Of a stretch of 64,000 nucleotides of DNA, positions 1 through 9,383 are shown piece by piece (within the stretch, counting starts at the first letter, position 1; each line of letters opens with the position of its first letter). The stretch lies in contig NZ_BMQL01000023.1 of NCBI RefSeq assembly GCF_014648095.1, positions 1 through 64,000 on the forward strand, in the 5' to 3' direction. The stretch comes from Deinococcus ruber (lineage in GTDB: Bacteria > Deinococcota > Deinococci > Deinococcales > Deinococcaceae). The position numbers and the translations under genes were made by a program. The notes beneath the pieces are model-generated. The model had not been told where the DNA came from. It did not search any database and worked only from the letters and a program-made list of their open reading frames with translations.

Positions 1-61
1 ACCCGTCAGACCCTCTTCCATTGGTGGCCTTTGTGCAGGAATTAATCGGAATCCGTATTAT

Positions 62-1769
62 ACCCTTTTGGTGCACGCTCACCTGCGTGTGGTGTCCTGA
101 AGATTCATGACCCTCCCTGTTGCTCTGGCTACTCTTTTGTGTCCAGGTGGCACCCTCGACGCTGTTGACGTTCACCCCAGCCTCGATCTCCAATCCGTCG
201 TCGTGACCGCCACCTCAGCGCGATCACAGGTGGCGTGCCCGTGTTGCCACACGCTCACCTCCAGTCTTCATAGCCATTACCGACGCACCCTGGAAGATCT
301 CCCATGTCTTGACTTGGTCGTGCACATTCAACTCTCGGTCCGCCGATTCCGCTGTCGCAACGAGACGTGTCCCAGACGCATTTTCTGTGAGCGAATCGAA
401 GAAGTGGCGGCACGTTCAGCCCGAATGACCCAACGCCTGACCCTCGCCGTGCAGAACACGGCCCTCGAGATTGGAGCCCGTCCAGGACAACGGATCGGCC
501 GGGTCTGGGGTGTCAAGCGATCCCGAACGACCTCCCTCCGGGTCATGCGCCGCATGACCCCATTGCAGCCACCGACCACCGTCAAACGCATTGGCGTCGA
601 CGACTTCGCCTTCAAGCGAGGGGCGTTCTCTGGCACGCTGATCATTGACCTGGAGACTGGAACGCCGATCGAAGTGCTGCGTGACCGAACAGCCACCACG
701 CTCGCCTTGTGGCTCCAGCAGCATCCTGGCATCGAACTGGCGACCCGGGACCGCTCCACAGAATACGCACGTGGCCTGAGTGAAGGTGCGCCACAGGCGC
801 AGCAGGTCCCCTTGATCGCTGGCACCTCATCAAGAACCTCCGCGAGGCACTTGAGCGCCAAGTGCAATGGCATCAGGACGATATGCGTCTCGCACTTGCT
901 GAGGAGGGGGAGCACGTGGTGCTCCCCCTCCGTTCAACAGCTGTCGAGCAGTCTAGCCAGGAGGCCTTCGAGCGAACACGTACCCTCTCCGCGGAGCTCT
1001 ATGCCCTCTTTCAGCAGGGTAAACGTATCGGCGCCATCGTCCGAGCCGCTGATGTTCACCGCGCAACCGTCCACAACGCGATTCGCTGTCAAGGACAGCT
1101 CCTTCGGCGGCGTCACGCCCGCCCATCAGGCATGTTGACTCCGTTCCAACATGTTCTCCAGGCCGCCTGGGATGCAGGCGGCCGCAATGCCAGTCAATTG
1201 TTCCGTGACCTCGTTCAAGCAAGGTCTGCAGGATCCAGGCGCAGTGTCATCCTCTGGGCCCAGGAACGGCGTGAGGTCCCTGCTCCGACCACGCCCGGCC
1301 CGTTCCGCGAGTCGGCCCTCCGGAATCGAAGCGTTGCGACGGCTCCCTCACAGAGGGTGCCGACGATGACGGTCAGAACAGCGTCCTGGTTCCTCTTCTC
1401 ACTTCCAGCCGAGTTGGAGGAGGATCAGCGCGCTGGTGGAACGGTTGCTGACCTGTGAACCGCTTCGGCACGCTCAGGAGTTGGTTCACGACTTCCGGAC
1501 GATGGTCCGCACCCGTCAGGGCGAGGCGCTCGGTCAGTGGGTGAAACGTGTCCGGTCGAGCGGGTTGACGAACCGGATGAGCTTCGCCGAAGGTCGTGAG
1601 TGCGAAGGGTCAGCGCTGCATGCAGCGCTGACCCTTCCTTACAGCAATGGTCCGACAGAAGGGGCCGTGAACCGCCTGAAGACCATCAAGCGGCAGATGT
1701 ATGGCCGCGCCAACTTCGATCTCTTGCGAATCCGCGTGCTCTCCGGATCATCACGTGCACCAAAAGGGT
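62..1769. mobile_element. ISL3-family insertion sequence, decayed
   Basis: A perfect 16-bp inverted repeat (ACCCTTTTGGTGCACG at 62-77, reverse complement at 1754-1769) brackets an ISL3-type transposase reading frame on the + strand, so these are taken as the element ends. The size of about 1.7 kb fits ISL3 elements without passenger genes. No clear 8-bp target duplication could be confirmed. The transposase inside carries two frameshifts, so the copy should be unable to move by itself. Confidence 0.75.
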
Positions 1770-1804
1770 GCAAGAACCGCAAAACCGAGGCAAGCTCACC
1801 GTAG
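107..1804 (+). pseudogene. ISL3-family transposase, two frameshifts
   Basis: The N-terminal part carries the ISL3 zinc-finger pattern (CPCC at about residue 44 and CRNETCPRRIF further on) and a DDE-type core beginning IGVDDFAFKRG. The frame breaks near 806-813: after EGAPQAQQV the expected DRWHLIKNLREALER continues in another frame. That second frame runs through a helix-turn-helix-like segment to about 1430. The third frame starts at ALVERLL and ends with the conserved C-terminal motif SNGPTEGAVNRLKTIKRQMYGRA. Read across the breaks it is a complete transposase, but it cannot be translated as one protein. The last residues appear to read through the right inverted repeat into flanking DNA. 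Confidence 0.85.
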
Positions 1805-1919
1805 CAAGATCACATCCCGGTGAATCGCCACACGGTCAGACATACCCTCCACGTTCAGTACCTGACTCCGTACCAACCGTTCGTGCACGCTGGCCGTGAT
1901 CGCGTCATCGCCTTCTCTG

Positions 1920-2768
1920 CTACACTGCCGCACTTAGCTTGCGTTTGAGCCGTCCGGGGGCATGTTCGGCTGCTGCGCGCACCAGAATGCCCATCTTGTG
2001 CGGATTGGCTTCCAGGTCGATCTGAAACCTCAGTTCAGCCAGCGCTTCTGAGCACGCCGGGCCGATGCTCGCCACCACCATGCGTCTCAGGGCAGCCCGC
2101 AGCGGCGCTTCCAGGCCCAGTTCGCGGGCGCAGGTCAGGAAATGGACCGCCTGCGTGCCGCTCGAAAACAGCAGGACCTGAAACGCCCCCTGCACTGTGC
2201 GGCGCACGGCGTTCCGAAGCGGTTCGGGGTCTTCAGGAAATGCGCAGCGATACACCGGCACCGGATGAACGCCTGCGCCAGTTGCGTGCAGCGCCTTGAG
2301 CAGCGGTGCAGGCGTCTGTTCACCGTATTCCAGAATGGTGACGTGGCGGCCTCGCAGCTCGCCCGCCCGCATGTCGTCCAGCAGCCAGTCCTGCACCTCG
2401 CGGTAGGTGTGCGGCTTGGCGGCGGTCTGCGGAGAGAAGCCCAGCGACTTGAGCGCCTGGGTGGGCTTGGTGCCGCGTGACACGATCGTCACCTCGCTGA
2501 GCCGCGCGTATGCGTCGGGGGCATACGTTTTCAGGTCTTTCAGAAAGAGCCGCGTGCCGATGCCGGTCATGCACACCAGCACTTCCTGCTGCGGGGCCAC
2601 ACGCAGGCTCTCAGCGAAGGTGTGCAGTCGCTCGGAGATGTCCTGCTTGTCCTCACGCATGCTGGGGGCCACGGTCGCCGCGCCGCCGTATTTCTCGATC
2701 AAGATGCCCATCTCTGCGCCGCGCCGGGTTTCCAGCGCCAGCACGCTCAGTCCGCCGAACCAGTCCAT
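1920..2768 (-). CDS. hemD: Uroporphyrinogen-III synthase (HemD-type)
   Basis: This should close hydroxymethylbilane to uroporphyrinogen III in the cytoplasm, the precursor of the siroheme used by the neighbouring nitrite reductase. The roughly 282-residue product shows the family's two-lobed pattern: LSVLALETRRGAEM at the N-terminus, the hinge region around VLVCMTGIGTRLFL, and the C-terminal features QVLLFSSGTQAVHFL and VVASIGPACSEAL. The start is placed at the ATG at 2768, which has a GGAG 5 nt upstream; the frame is open further upstream but without similarity. The gene overlaps the end of nirD by 22 bp, so the two are probably translationally coupled. No siroheme methyltransferase (CobA/CysG) gene lies in the window. 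A general heme role instead of a dedicated siroheme role cannot be excluded. Confidence 0.85.
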   Translation of the reverse strand: MDWFGGLSVLALETRRGAEMGILIEKYGGAATVAPSMREDKQDISERLHTFAESLRVAPQQEVLVCMTGIGTRLFLKDLKTYAPDAYARLSEVTIVSRGTKPTQALKSLGFSPQTAAKPHTYREVQDWLLDDMRAGELRGRHVTILEYGEQTPAPLLKALHATGAGVHPVPVYRCAFPEDPEPLRNAVRRTVQGAFQVLLFSSGTQAVHFLTCARELGLEAPLRAALRRMVVASIGPACSEALAELRFQIDLEANPHKMGILVRAAAEHAPGRLKRKLSAAV

Positions 2769-3142
2769 GCGTCTCCTATGAAAATGCGCCCGTCTTCCGT
2801 GCGGACGGCGTAGGTGGTCAGCTGCACGTCCAGATGGCTCAGGCACTGTCCGGTTTCGAGGTCGAAGGCGTGTTTCAACAGCGGCGAGGCTACCTTGTAG
2901 CGCTCCTGACCGTGCACGGTGTAGCTCCCGGTCAGGCCCCGCGACAGCACGTTAGCCCGGGTGAAGGGGTCGAAATTCGATACCGCGAACAGCCGTTCAG
3001 CCACGCTGAACACCGCAATCTGCTGTCCACCGACGAGCGCACAGACCCCGCTGCCCGGCAGCAGCTCGGAGAGCCTGCAGATCGGCGTCCAGCTGAGATC
3101 GGCGAGGGGCGAGGCAACATGGGACGTACTCTGTTGGGTCAT
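2747..3142 (-). CDS. nirD: Nitrite reductase small subunit, Rieske-like NirD
   Basis: Small subunit of the assimilatory NAD(P)H-dependent nitrite reductase that makes ammonium with NirB. The 131-residue product has the NirD fold pattern: WTPICRLSELLPGSGVCALVGG, then IAVFSVAERLFAVSNFDPFTRANVLSRG, SYTVHGQERYKVASPLLKHAFDLETGQCL and a C-terminal strand. As is usual in NirD, the Cys/His ligands of true Rieske proteins are missing, so it should not hold a [2Fe-2S] cluster. An AAGGA element precedes the ATG at 3142. It lies 54 bp downstream of nirB and overlaps hemD, consistent with a nirB-nirD-hemD operon. Confidence 0.9.
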   Translation of the reverse strand: MTQQSTSHVASPLADLSWTPICRLSELLPGSGVCALVGGQQIAVFSVAERLFAVSNFDPFTRANVLSRGLTGSYTVHGQERYKVASPLLKHAFDLETGQCLSHLDVQLTTYAVRTEDGRIFIGDAWTGSAD

Positions 3143-3196
3143 GGGGGGTCCTTTGACGGAGTCGGGACGGCCTTTCCCAACTCGTTGTGTGGATGT

Positions 3197-5710
3197 TCAG
3201 TCGTTGGCGAACAGCGGCAGCAGCGTCAATTCATGCTCGAAGGCGGGGCGGGGTTGCTCGCGCTCCGTCACCCACTGAATCGCTCCGTCCGTCTCGTCAC
3301 TGTTGACGAAATGCCTGAACCTGCTGACCTTGCTTGTATCGGCGAGCGTCGCCTGCCACTCGCAGGCGTAGGTGGCGATGTGGAAGCGCATGGCCGCCTC
3401 CAGCTCATCTGCCAGTCCCAGCGAATCCTCGATCACGACGGCCCGCAGGTGCTCGATGCCGCCCTCCATCTTGTCGAGCCAGGTGCTCGTGCGCTGAAGG
3501 CGGTCGGCAGTTCGCACGTAGTACATCAGGAAGCGGTCCAGGTACCGCGTGACCGTCTGGGCGTCCAGATCCTGCGCCAGCAGCTGTGCGTGGCGCGGGG
3601 TGACGCCGCCGTTGCCACCCACGTACAGGTTCCAGCCGCGTTCGGTGGCGATCAGCCCGAAATCCTTGCTCTGTGCCTCGGCGCACTCGCGGGTGCAGCC
3701 CGACACGCCCGCCTTGAGCTTGTGCGGGCTGCGCAGTCCCCGGTACCGGAGTTCCAGATCGATGGCCAGCGTGGTGCTGTCCTGCACCCCGTAGCGGCAC
3801 CACGTACTTCCAACGCAGCTTTTGACGGTTCGCAGCGATTTGCCGTAGGCGTGCCCGCTTTCAAAGCCTGCCGCCACCAGTTCGCGCCAGATGTCGGGCA
3901 ACTGGTCGAGCCGCGCGCCCAGCAGGTCGATGCGCTGCCCCCCGGTGATCTTGCAGTACAGCCCGAACGTCTGCGCCACCCGGCCTAGCACCATCAGTTT
4001 TTCTGGCGTGATCTCACCGCCCGGCACGCGCGGCATGACGCTGTACGTGCCGTTCTTCTGGATGTTGGCGAGGTACGCGTCGTTGGTGTCCTGAAGCGGC
4101 GCCAGCTCGTCTTTCAGAATGTAGTCGTTGTGCTGGGTCGCCAGAATCGAGGCCACCGTCGGTTTGCAGACCTCGCAGCCGTGCCCGCTGCCGTGCGCGT
4201 CCAGCACACTCTCCCAGCTGCGGTGGCCCCTGATGCGGATCAGATCGAAGAGTTCCTGGCGGGTGAATCGGAAATGCTCGCACAGGCTGTGATCAACGGC
4301 CCGCCCCAGCAGGCTCAGTCCCTCGTTCAGCGCGTCCTTCACCAGTGGAAGGCAGCCGCCGCAACCCGTTCCGGCGCGGGTACAGGACTTGAGGGCTGCG
4401 ATATCGTGCGCGCCACCGGCCACCGCTTCGAGCAGGGTGCCGCGCCGCACACCTTCGCAGCTGCACACCGCCGGATTCCCGGGAGCGTCCGTCGCTGCCG
4501 CCGGTGGCAGCAGCAGGCTGGCGGCGGGCACACGCAGCCGCTCACCGCTCTTCGCAAGCGCACTTAGCTCGCCGAACTGCGAGGTGTCACCCACCAGCAC
4601 GCCGCCCAGCACCCGTGTCCCATCGGCGCTCAGCACCAGTTTGCTGTACGTCCGGGCTACGTTGTCCTGAATCGACAGTTCGCGTGCGCCCTCGCTGCGG
4701 GCGAAGGCGTCGCCGAACGACCCCACCTCCACGCCCAGCAGCTTGAGTTTGGTCGACACGTCCGCGCCGGTAAACAGCGTGTCGCCCGCCCCCGCGATGC
4801 TGGCCGCCGCAACCCGCGCCATGCTGTAGCCGGGCGACACCAGCCCGTAGATGCGTCCGGCGTGCAGCGCACACTCGCCCACCGCGTAGATGGCCGGGTC
4901 GGAGGTGCGGCACTGATCGTCAATGTGAATGCCGCCGCGCTCGCCCACTGCGAGGCCAGCGGCGCGGGCGAGGTCGTCGCGCGGCCGAATGCCTGCCGAG
5001 AACACCAGCAGTCCGGTTTCCAGCTTGCTGCCGTCAGCAAAGCGCAGGCCACGCAGCCTGCCCGCGCCGTCCAGCAGCAGTTCCTGGGTGGCGGCTCCGG
5101 TCAGGACCCCGATGCCCATTTCCTCGATGAAGCCGCGCAGCAGCGCCCCGCCCGCGTCGTCGATCTGTGCGGGCATCAGGCGCGGAGCGAATTCGACCAC
5201 GTTCACCTTCAGGCCCAGTTTTTGCAGCGCCGCTGCCGCCTCCAGCCCCAACAGCCCACCGCCGATGACGGTGCCGCTGCTCACGCCCGCCGCATACGCT
5301 TTGATGGCGTCCAGATCGGCCAGCGTGCGGTACACGAACCAGCCGGGGGTGCGGCTGCCCCGCTGTTCGAGGTTGGGCAGCGGCGGCACGAACGGCACGC
5401 TGCCTGTTGCCAGAATCAGCGTGTCGTAGGGCAGCGTGCGGTTGGCGGTGGTCACGGTTCTGGCGGAAGGGTCAAGGCTCAGTGCCCGTTCTGGAATCCA
5501 GTCCACGCCGCGCCCGCTGTACTCGCCGTGGCTGGTCAGGCTCAGGTCGGGGCGCGGTTCGTCGAAATAGTGGCTGAGCTGCACACGGTCATACGCGACC
5601 CGTGCTTCTTCGCTCAGCACGGTGATCGACAGCGAAGGGGTGTGCTGGTGCAGCTCTTCGATCAGGCGATGGCCGACCATGCCGTTTCCGACAATCACGA
5701 TGCGTTGCAT
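3197..5710 (-). CDS. nirB: Assimilatory nitrite reductase [NAD(P)H] large subunit NirB
   Basis: Reduces nitrite to ammonium with electrons from NAD(P)H in the cytoplasm. The product is 837 residues, a normal length. In order: an FAD/NAD(P) disulfide-oxidoreductase half starting IVIVGNGMVGHR with a second dinucleotide site GTVIGGGLLGLEAAAAL; a BFD-like [2Fe-2S] domain (CSCEGV... CTRAGTGCGGC) with a second Cys pair CEVC; then the nitrite/sulfite reductase ferredoxin-like half with siroheme/[4Fe-4S] ligands CVGSTWC and GVSGCTRECAEAQ, followed by YVGGNGG. The start at the ATG at 5710 has AAGGAG at ideal spacing; the open frame upstream is not conserved in type. It is the first gene of the leftward unit, divergent from nasA. 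Confidence 0.95.
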   Translation of the reverse strand: MQRIVIVGNGMVGHRLIEELHQHTPSLSITVLSEEARVAYDRVQLSHYFDEPRPDLSLTSHGEYSGRGVDWIPERALSLDPSARTVTTANRTLPYDTLILATGSVPFVPPLPNLEQRGSRTPGWFVYRTLADLDAIKAYAAGVSSGTVIGGGLLGLEAAAALQKLGLKVNVVEFAPRLMPAQIDDAGGALLRGFIEEMGIGVLTGAATQELLLDGAGRLRGLRFADGSKLETGLLVFSAGIRPRDDLARAAGLAVGERGGIHIDDQCRTSDPAIYAVGECALHAGRIYGLVSPGYSMARVAAASIAGAGDTLFTGADVSTKLKLLGVEVGSFGDAFARSEGARELSIQDNVARTYSKLVLSADGTRVLGGVLVGDTSQFGELSALAKSGERLRVPAASLLLPPAAATDAPGNPAVCSCEGVRRGTLLEAVAGGAHDIAALKSCTRAGTGCGGCLPLVKDALNEGLSLLGRAVDHSLCEHFRFTRQELFDLIRIRGHRSWESVLDAHGSGHGCEVCKPTVASILATQHNDYILKDELAPLQDTNDAYLANIQKNGTYSVMPRVPGGEITPEKLMVLGRVAQTFGLYCKITGGQRIDLLGARLDQLPDIWRELVAAGFESGHAYGKSLRTVKSCVGSTWCRYGVQDSTTLAIDLELRYRGLRSPHKLKAGVSGCTRECAEAQSKDFGLIATERGWNLYVGGNGGVTPRHAQLLAQDLDAQTVTRYLDRFLMYYVRTADRLQRTSTWLDKMEGGIEHLRAVVIEDSLGLADELEAAMRFHIATYACEWQATLADTSKVSRFRHFVNSDETDGAIQWVTEREQPRPAFEHELTLLPLFAND

Positions 5711-5887
5711 GAAAGCTCCTTGAACGGTGAAACCACGGAAACGTGAGCACTCAGGCGGGCGGGGCAGAGCGGGCGTCAAGCCGTCTCCTGCTAGTCCCAT
5801 CATGACCACGGCTCACGAAATGTCAAGTCCAAATCGATAATTTTGGATCTTCAATGATTAAAGTCTAGGCAATCTCCGACTATTTGT

Positions 5888-5919
5888 GCATTTTGTTCAA
5901 AAGTATTCGAACAAAATGC
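5888..5919. promoter_or_regulatory. 11-bp-arm palindrome in nirB/nasA divergent promoter
   Basis: GCATTTTGTTC (5888-5898) and its exact reverse complement (5909-5919) are separated by 10 bp in the 253-bp region between the divergent nirB and nasA genes. The core TTTGTTC-N10-GAACAAA is the size of a dimeric regulator site. A TTGACA lies just downstream at 5929-5934, but no good -10 follows at 17 bp (CAGGGT at 5952-5957), which would fit an activator-dependent nasA promoter. The regulator is not in this window next to the site. The binding role is inference; the palindrome is directly visible. Confidence 0.6.
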
Positions 5920-5963
5920 GAGTTGGCCTTGACAATGCTCGGGGCAGCGCTCAGGGTTGTCGC

Positions 5964-8060
5964 ATGAGCCGCACCGTTCGTACCACCTGCCCCTACTGCG
6001 CCGTTCAGTGCAACTTCGATCTGCATCTGGAAGCAGGTCAGGCGGTCAGGATCACGCCGACCAGAGAGTGTCCGGTGGCGGGTGGCACAGTCTGCAAAAA
6101 AGGGCTGTCGGCGCTGTCCGATCTGCGCCACCCCGACCGGTTGACCACGCCGCTGCTGAGAAGAGACGGCAAACTGCGCGAGGTGAGCTGGGAAACGGCG
6201 CTGTCGGCGTTCGCGGCGCAGGTTGGTCCGCTGCTCGACACCGATCCCACTCAGCTCGGGGTCTTTGGCAGCGGCGCACTCACCAACGAGAAAACCTACC
6301 TGCTGGGCAAGCTGGCGCGGGTGGGGTTCGGCACGCCCAACATCGACTACAACGGCAGATTCTGCATGAGCAGCGCCGCCACCGCCATGAACCGGAGTTT
6401 CGGCCTCGACCGGGGGCTGGGGTTTCCGCTGGCCGACGTGGCGAAGGCCGACCTGATTGTGCTGTTCGGGGCCAACATCGCCGAGACGCTGCCGCCCGTC
6501 ATGCAGTTTCTGAAGGCGGCCAAAGACCGGGGCGCGACCATCGTGAACATCGACCCGCGCAGCACACCTGGCCTGTCGCAGCTGCACCTGAATCTGTATC
6601 CCGGCACCGATCACCTGCTGGCGGGCCTGCTGCTGAAACTGATGGGCGAGTGGGGACGGCTGCGGCCCAGCGCCCCTGCCGAGGGCCAGCGTGAAGTGCT
6701 GGACAGTGTGGCGCATCTGACGCCCGAGCAGGTGGCCGCCGCCTGTGGCCTGGACGTCGACGACGTGCTGAAGCTGGCACAGTTGTACGCCCAGGCCCAC
6801 CACCCGCTGATTCTGAGTGGGCGCGGCCCCGAGCAGCAGACGAACGGCACCGACACCGTTTCGGCGCTGATCAATCTGGCATTTCTGAGCGGGCATTTCG
6901 GCAAACCCGGCGGCGGCTACGGCACCCTGACCGGTCAGGGCAACGGCCAGGGCGGACGCGAACACGGACAGAAAAACGACCAGTTGCCCGGCTACCGCCA
7001 CCTGAACAGTCCGGCAGACCGCGCCCACATGGCGGCCTTCTGGGGCGTGCCGGAAAGCGCTCTGCCGGGCGTGGGCAAAAGCGCTCAGGACCTGCTGCTG
7101 TCATGCGGCGACGACATCAGGGCGCTGGTGGTCATCGGCACCAACCCGGCAATCAGTGCGCCCGGTGCGCCGCTGATCCGCGAACGGCTGGCAGCCCTCG
7201 ATTTCCTGGTGGTGATCGACGTGCTGCCCTCCGAGACGGCGCTGATGGCCGATCTGGTGCTGCCCGGCAGTATGTGGGCCGAGGAGGAAGGCACCACCAC
7301 CAACCTCGAAGGCCGGGTGCAGCGCCGTCGCCGCGCCATGACGGTCCCGGGGCTGGCCCGCGAAGACTGGCGCATCCTGTGCGATCTGGCACACGCCGTC
7401 GGACGCGGCGAGAAGTTCCGGTATGCCGATTTTCCATCGCTCCAGCAGGAGTTTTTTGCGGCCACCGCTGGCGGAAAAGCTGATTACAGTGGGCTGAGCG
7501 CCGAGCGGCTCGACAGCGGGACGTTTCAGTGGCCGATTTCCCATGCACAGCATCCGGGCACGCCGCACCCGTATTTCGCGCCGTATGCCACTGCGAGCGG
7601 GCGGGCGCAGCTGCACCCCGTTCGGATGAGCGTGCCCGAACGCCCCGCCCTGACCCTGACCACCGGACGCGTCGCAGGGCAGTATCAGAGCGGCACGCAG
7701 AGCCGCCGAAATCCGGCCCTGAAGGGAACGCCGGACGTGCAGATGCACCCCGAAACGGCGCGGCAGTACGGCATTTCGCAGGGACAGGCCGTTCATCTGG
7801 CCGGGCCGCACGGCGAAACGGTGCTGCCTGCCCAGCTCACGCCCAAGATTCGCCCCGGTGTCGCCTTCATCGCCTTTCACTGGCCCGGTAGCGCCAATGA
7901 ACTGACCAGCGCCCACGCCCTGGACCCGCACAGCTACATGCCCGCCTTCAAATCGGGGGCGGTGCGGGCCAGTGTTCAGCCGGTGCTGCCCGCTCATTCA
8001 CCTCCGCTGCGGTCGTTTTCAGCCCTCAATCCCCTTCCCGTGCCTGGAGACAGCAGATGA
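5964..8060 (+). CDS. nasA: Assimilatory nitrate reductase catalytic subunit, molybdopterin type
   Basis: Reduces nitrate to nitrite in the cytoplasm using a bis-MGD molybdenum centre. The 698-residue product starts with a [4Fe-4S] motif, CPYCAVQC followed by CPVAGGTVCKKG, then the molybdopterin oxidoreductase core (VFGSGALTNEKTYLLGKLAR, NGRFCMSSAATAMNRSFG, IVLFGANIAETLPPVM, LSGHFGKPGGGYG, VVIGTNPAISAPGAP, VVIDVLPSETALMADLVLPG) and the C-terminal dinucleotide-binding domain (TGRVAGQYQSGTQSRR, HPETARQYGI). The frame is open from 5886, but the ATG at 5964 is preferred because the cysteine motif starts just after it. No separate C-terminal [2Fe-2S] domain is seen, so the electron donor is probably external. 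narK follows 60 bp downstream. Confidence 0.93.
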   Translation: MSRTVRTTCPYCAVQCNFDLHLEAGQAVRITPTRECPVAGGTVCKKGLSALSDLRHPDRLTTPLLRRDGKLREVSWETALSAFAAQVGPLLDTDPTQLGVFGSGALTNEKTYLLGKLARVGFGTPNIDYNGRFCMSSAATAMNRSFGLDRGLGFPLADVAKADLIVLFGANIAETLPPVMQFLKAAKDRGATIVNIDPRSTPGLSQLHLNLYPGTDHLLAGLLLKLMGEWGRLRPSAPAEGQREVLDSVAHLTPEQVAAACGLDVDDVLKLAQLYAQAHHPLILSGRGPEQQTNGTDTVSALINLAFLSGHFGKPGGGYGTLTGQGNGQGGREHGQKNDQLPGYRHLNSPADRAHMAAFWGVPESALPGVGKSAQDLLLSCGDDIRALVVIGTNPAISAPGAPLIRERLAALDFLVVIDVLPSETALMADLVLPGSMWAEEEGTTTNLEGRVQRRRRAMTVPGLAREDWRILCDLAHAVGRGEKFRYADFPSLQQEFFAATAGGKADYSGLSAERLDSGTFQWPISHAQHPGTPHPYFAPYATASGRAQLHPVRMSVPERPALTLTTGRVAGQYQSGTQSRRNPALKGTPDVQMHPETARQYGISQGQAVHLAGPHGETVLPAQLTPKIRPGVAFIAFHWPGSANELTSAHALDPHSYMPAFKSGAVRASVQPVLPAHSPPLRSFSALNPLPVPGDSR

Positions 8061-8120
8061 GTTGAATTCCCGTGTGTGCTCGCCTCTGTCCAGCCCACTC
8101 GCCCCGTTCAAGGAGATGCC

Positions 8121-9383
8121 ATGACCGTTCCTGCTCCGTCCGTGCCCGCCAGCGCTGCCGCCCGCGTCGTTACTGCCTCCACCCTGGGTTTCACCATGAT
8201 GTTCGCCGTGTGGGTGATGTTCGCCATCATCGGGCTGCCGATAAGAAAGCAGTTTCACCTGACCGACGTCCAGTTCACGCTGCTGACCGCGCTGCCAGTG
8301 CTGACCGGTTCGCTGCTGCGGCTGCCCGGCGGCATTCTGGCCGACCGCTTCGGTGGCAAACGCCCCTTCCTCCTGCTGACGGTTCTGACAGCGCTGGCAT
8401 CGCTGGCCGTTGCCTACGCGCCCAGCTATCCGGCACTGCTGTGGCTGGCTCCACTGGTGGGACTGGCAGGCGTGAGCTTCGCGGTGGGCAGCGCGTGGAT
8501 TGCTCAGTGGGTCGGCCCCGAAACCCGTGGGTTGGCGCTGGGCACCTTCGGGGCGGGCAATGCGGGGGCCAGCATCACCAAGCTGCTGGCCCCACTGCTG
8601 ATCGCTGCTGTGCCTGCGACCGCTGCCGGAACACTCCTGCCGGGCGGTTGGCGCACCGTGCCGCTGCTGTTCGCCGGACTGCTGCTGCTGACGGCACTGT
8701 TCATTCATGTCTACACCCCCGCGGACACCGCCAGGATGCGTGCAACGCGCACCCTCGCGCAGTGGCTCGCGCCGCTGCGCGTTGCTCAGGTGTGGCGGTT
8801 TGGTCTGTATTATGTCGTGTTTTTCGGGGCGTATGTGGCACTCAGCCTGTATTTGCCCAAATATTATGTCGATCACTACGCCGTGACGCTGCCCAAAGCG
8901 GGCCTTCTAACGGCGCTCTTCATCTTCCCGGCCAGTCTGCTGCGTCCGCTGGGAGGCTACCTGTCCGACCGCTTCGGGGCGCGCGGTACCACCGTCGCGG
9001 CCTTCGCACTGATGCTGCTGGCGCTCGTTCCGCTCAGCGTCAGTGCCAGCTACGCCCTGACACCGTTTCTGGCCCTGACGCTGCTGCTTGGCGTGGGCAT
9101 GGGCATCGGAAAGGCCAGCACCTACAAGCTGGTCAGCAACCACTTCCCGGCAGAAATGGGCGTGGTGGGCGGCCTCGTCGGTCTGCTGGGCGGGCTGGGC
9201 GGGTTCTTCCTCCCCTTGATGTTCAGCTTCGTCAAAACCCACTACGGCTACGCTCAGGCCGCGCCACTGGTGCTGTTCCCCTTCACGGTGCTGAGCCTCG
9301 CCGTGTTCCTGCCCAGCATGCTGCGCCTCCGCAGCGCCGAGCAGCAGCGAGCCAGCGGTTCTATCCTGCTCGGCGCCGATTGA
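8121..9383 (+). CDS. narK: MFS nitrate/nitrite transporter, NarK/NasA type
   Basis: Membrane transporter of about 420 residues with roughly 12 hydrophobic segments, expected to bring nitrate in (and possibly move nitrite) for the adjacent reductases. The motif LLRLPGGILADRFGGKRPFLLL is the family's cytoplasmic loop 2-3 signature. Two glycine-rich stretches of the nitrate-porter kind are visible: GLAGVSFAVGSAWIAQWV and GVVGGLVGLLGGLGGFFLPL. The start at the ATG at 8121 has AGGAG 5-6 nt upstream (8111-8115). It is the second gene after nasA. The direction of transport cannot be told from the sequence; context favours uptake for assimilation. Confidence 0.93.
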   Translation: MTVPAPSVPASAAARVVTASTLGFTMMFAVWVMFAIIGLPIRKQFHLTDVQFTLLTALPVLTGSLLRLPGGILADRFGGKRPFLLLTVLTALASLAVAYAPSYPALLWLAPLVGLAGVSFAVGSAWIAQWVGPETRGLALGTFGAGNAGASITKLLAPLLIAAVPATAAGTLLPGGWRTVPLLFAGLLLLTALFIHVYTPADTARMRATRTLAQWLAPLRVAQVWRFGLYYVVFFGAYVALSLYLPKYYVDHYAVTLPKAGLLTALFIFPASLLRPLGGYLSDRFGARGTTVAAFALMLLALVPLSVSASYALTPFLALTLLLGVGMGIGKASTYKLVSNHFPAEMGVVGGLVGLLGGLGGFFLPLMFSFVKTHYGYAQAAPLVLFPFTVLSLAVFLPSMLRLRSAEQQRASGSILLGAD

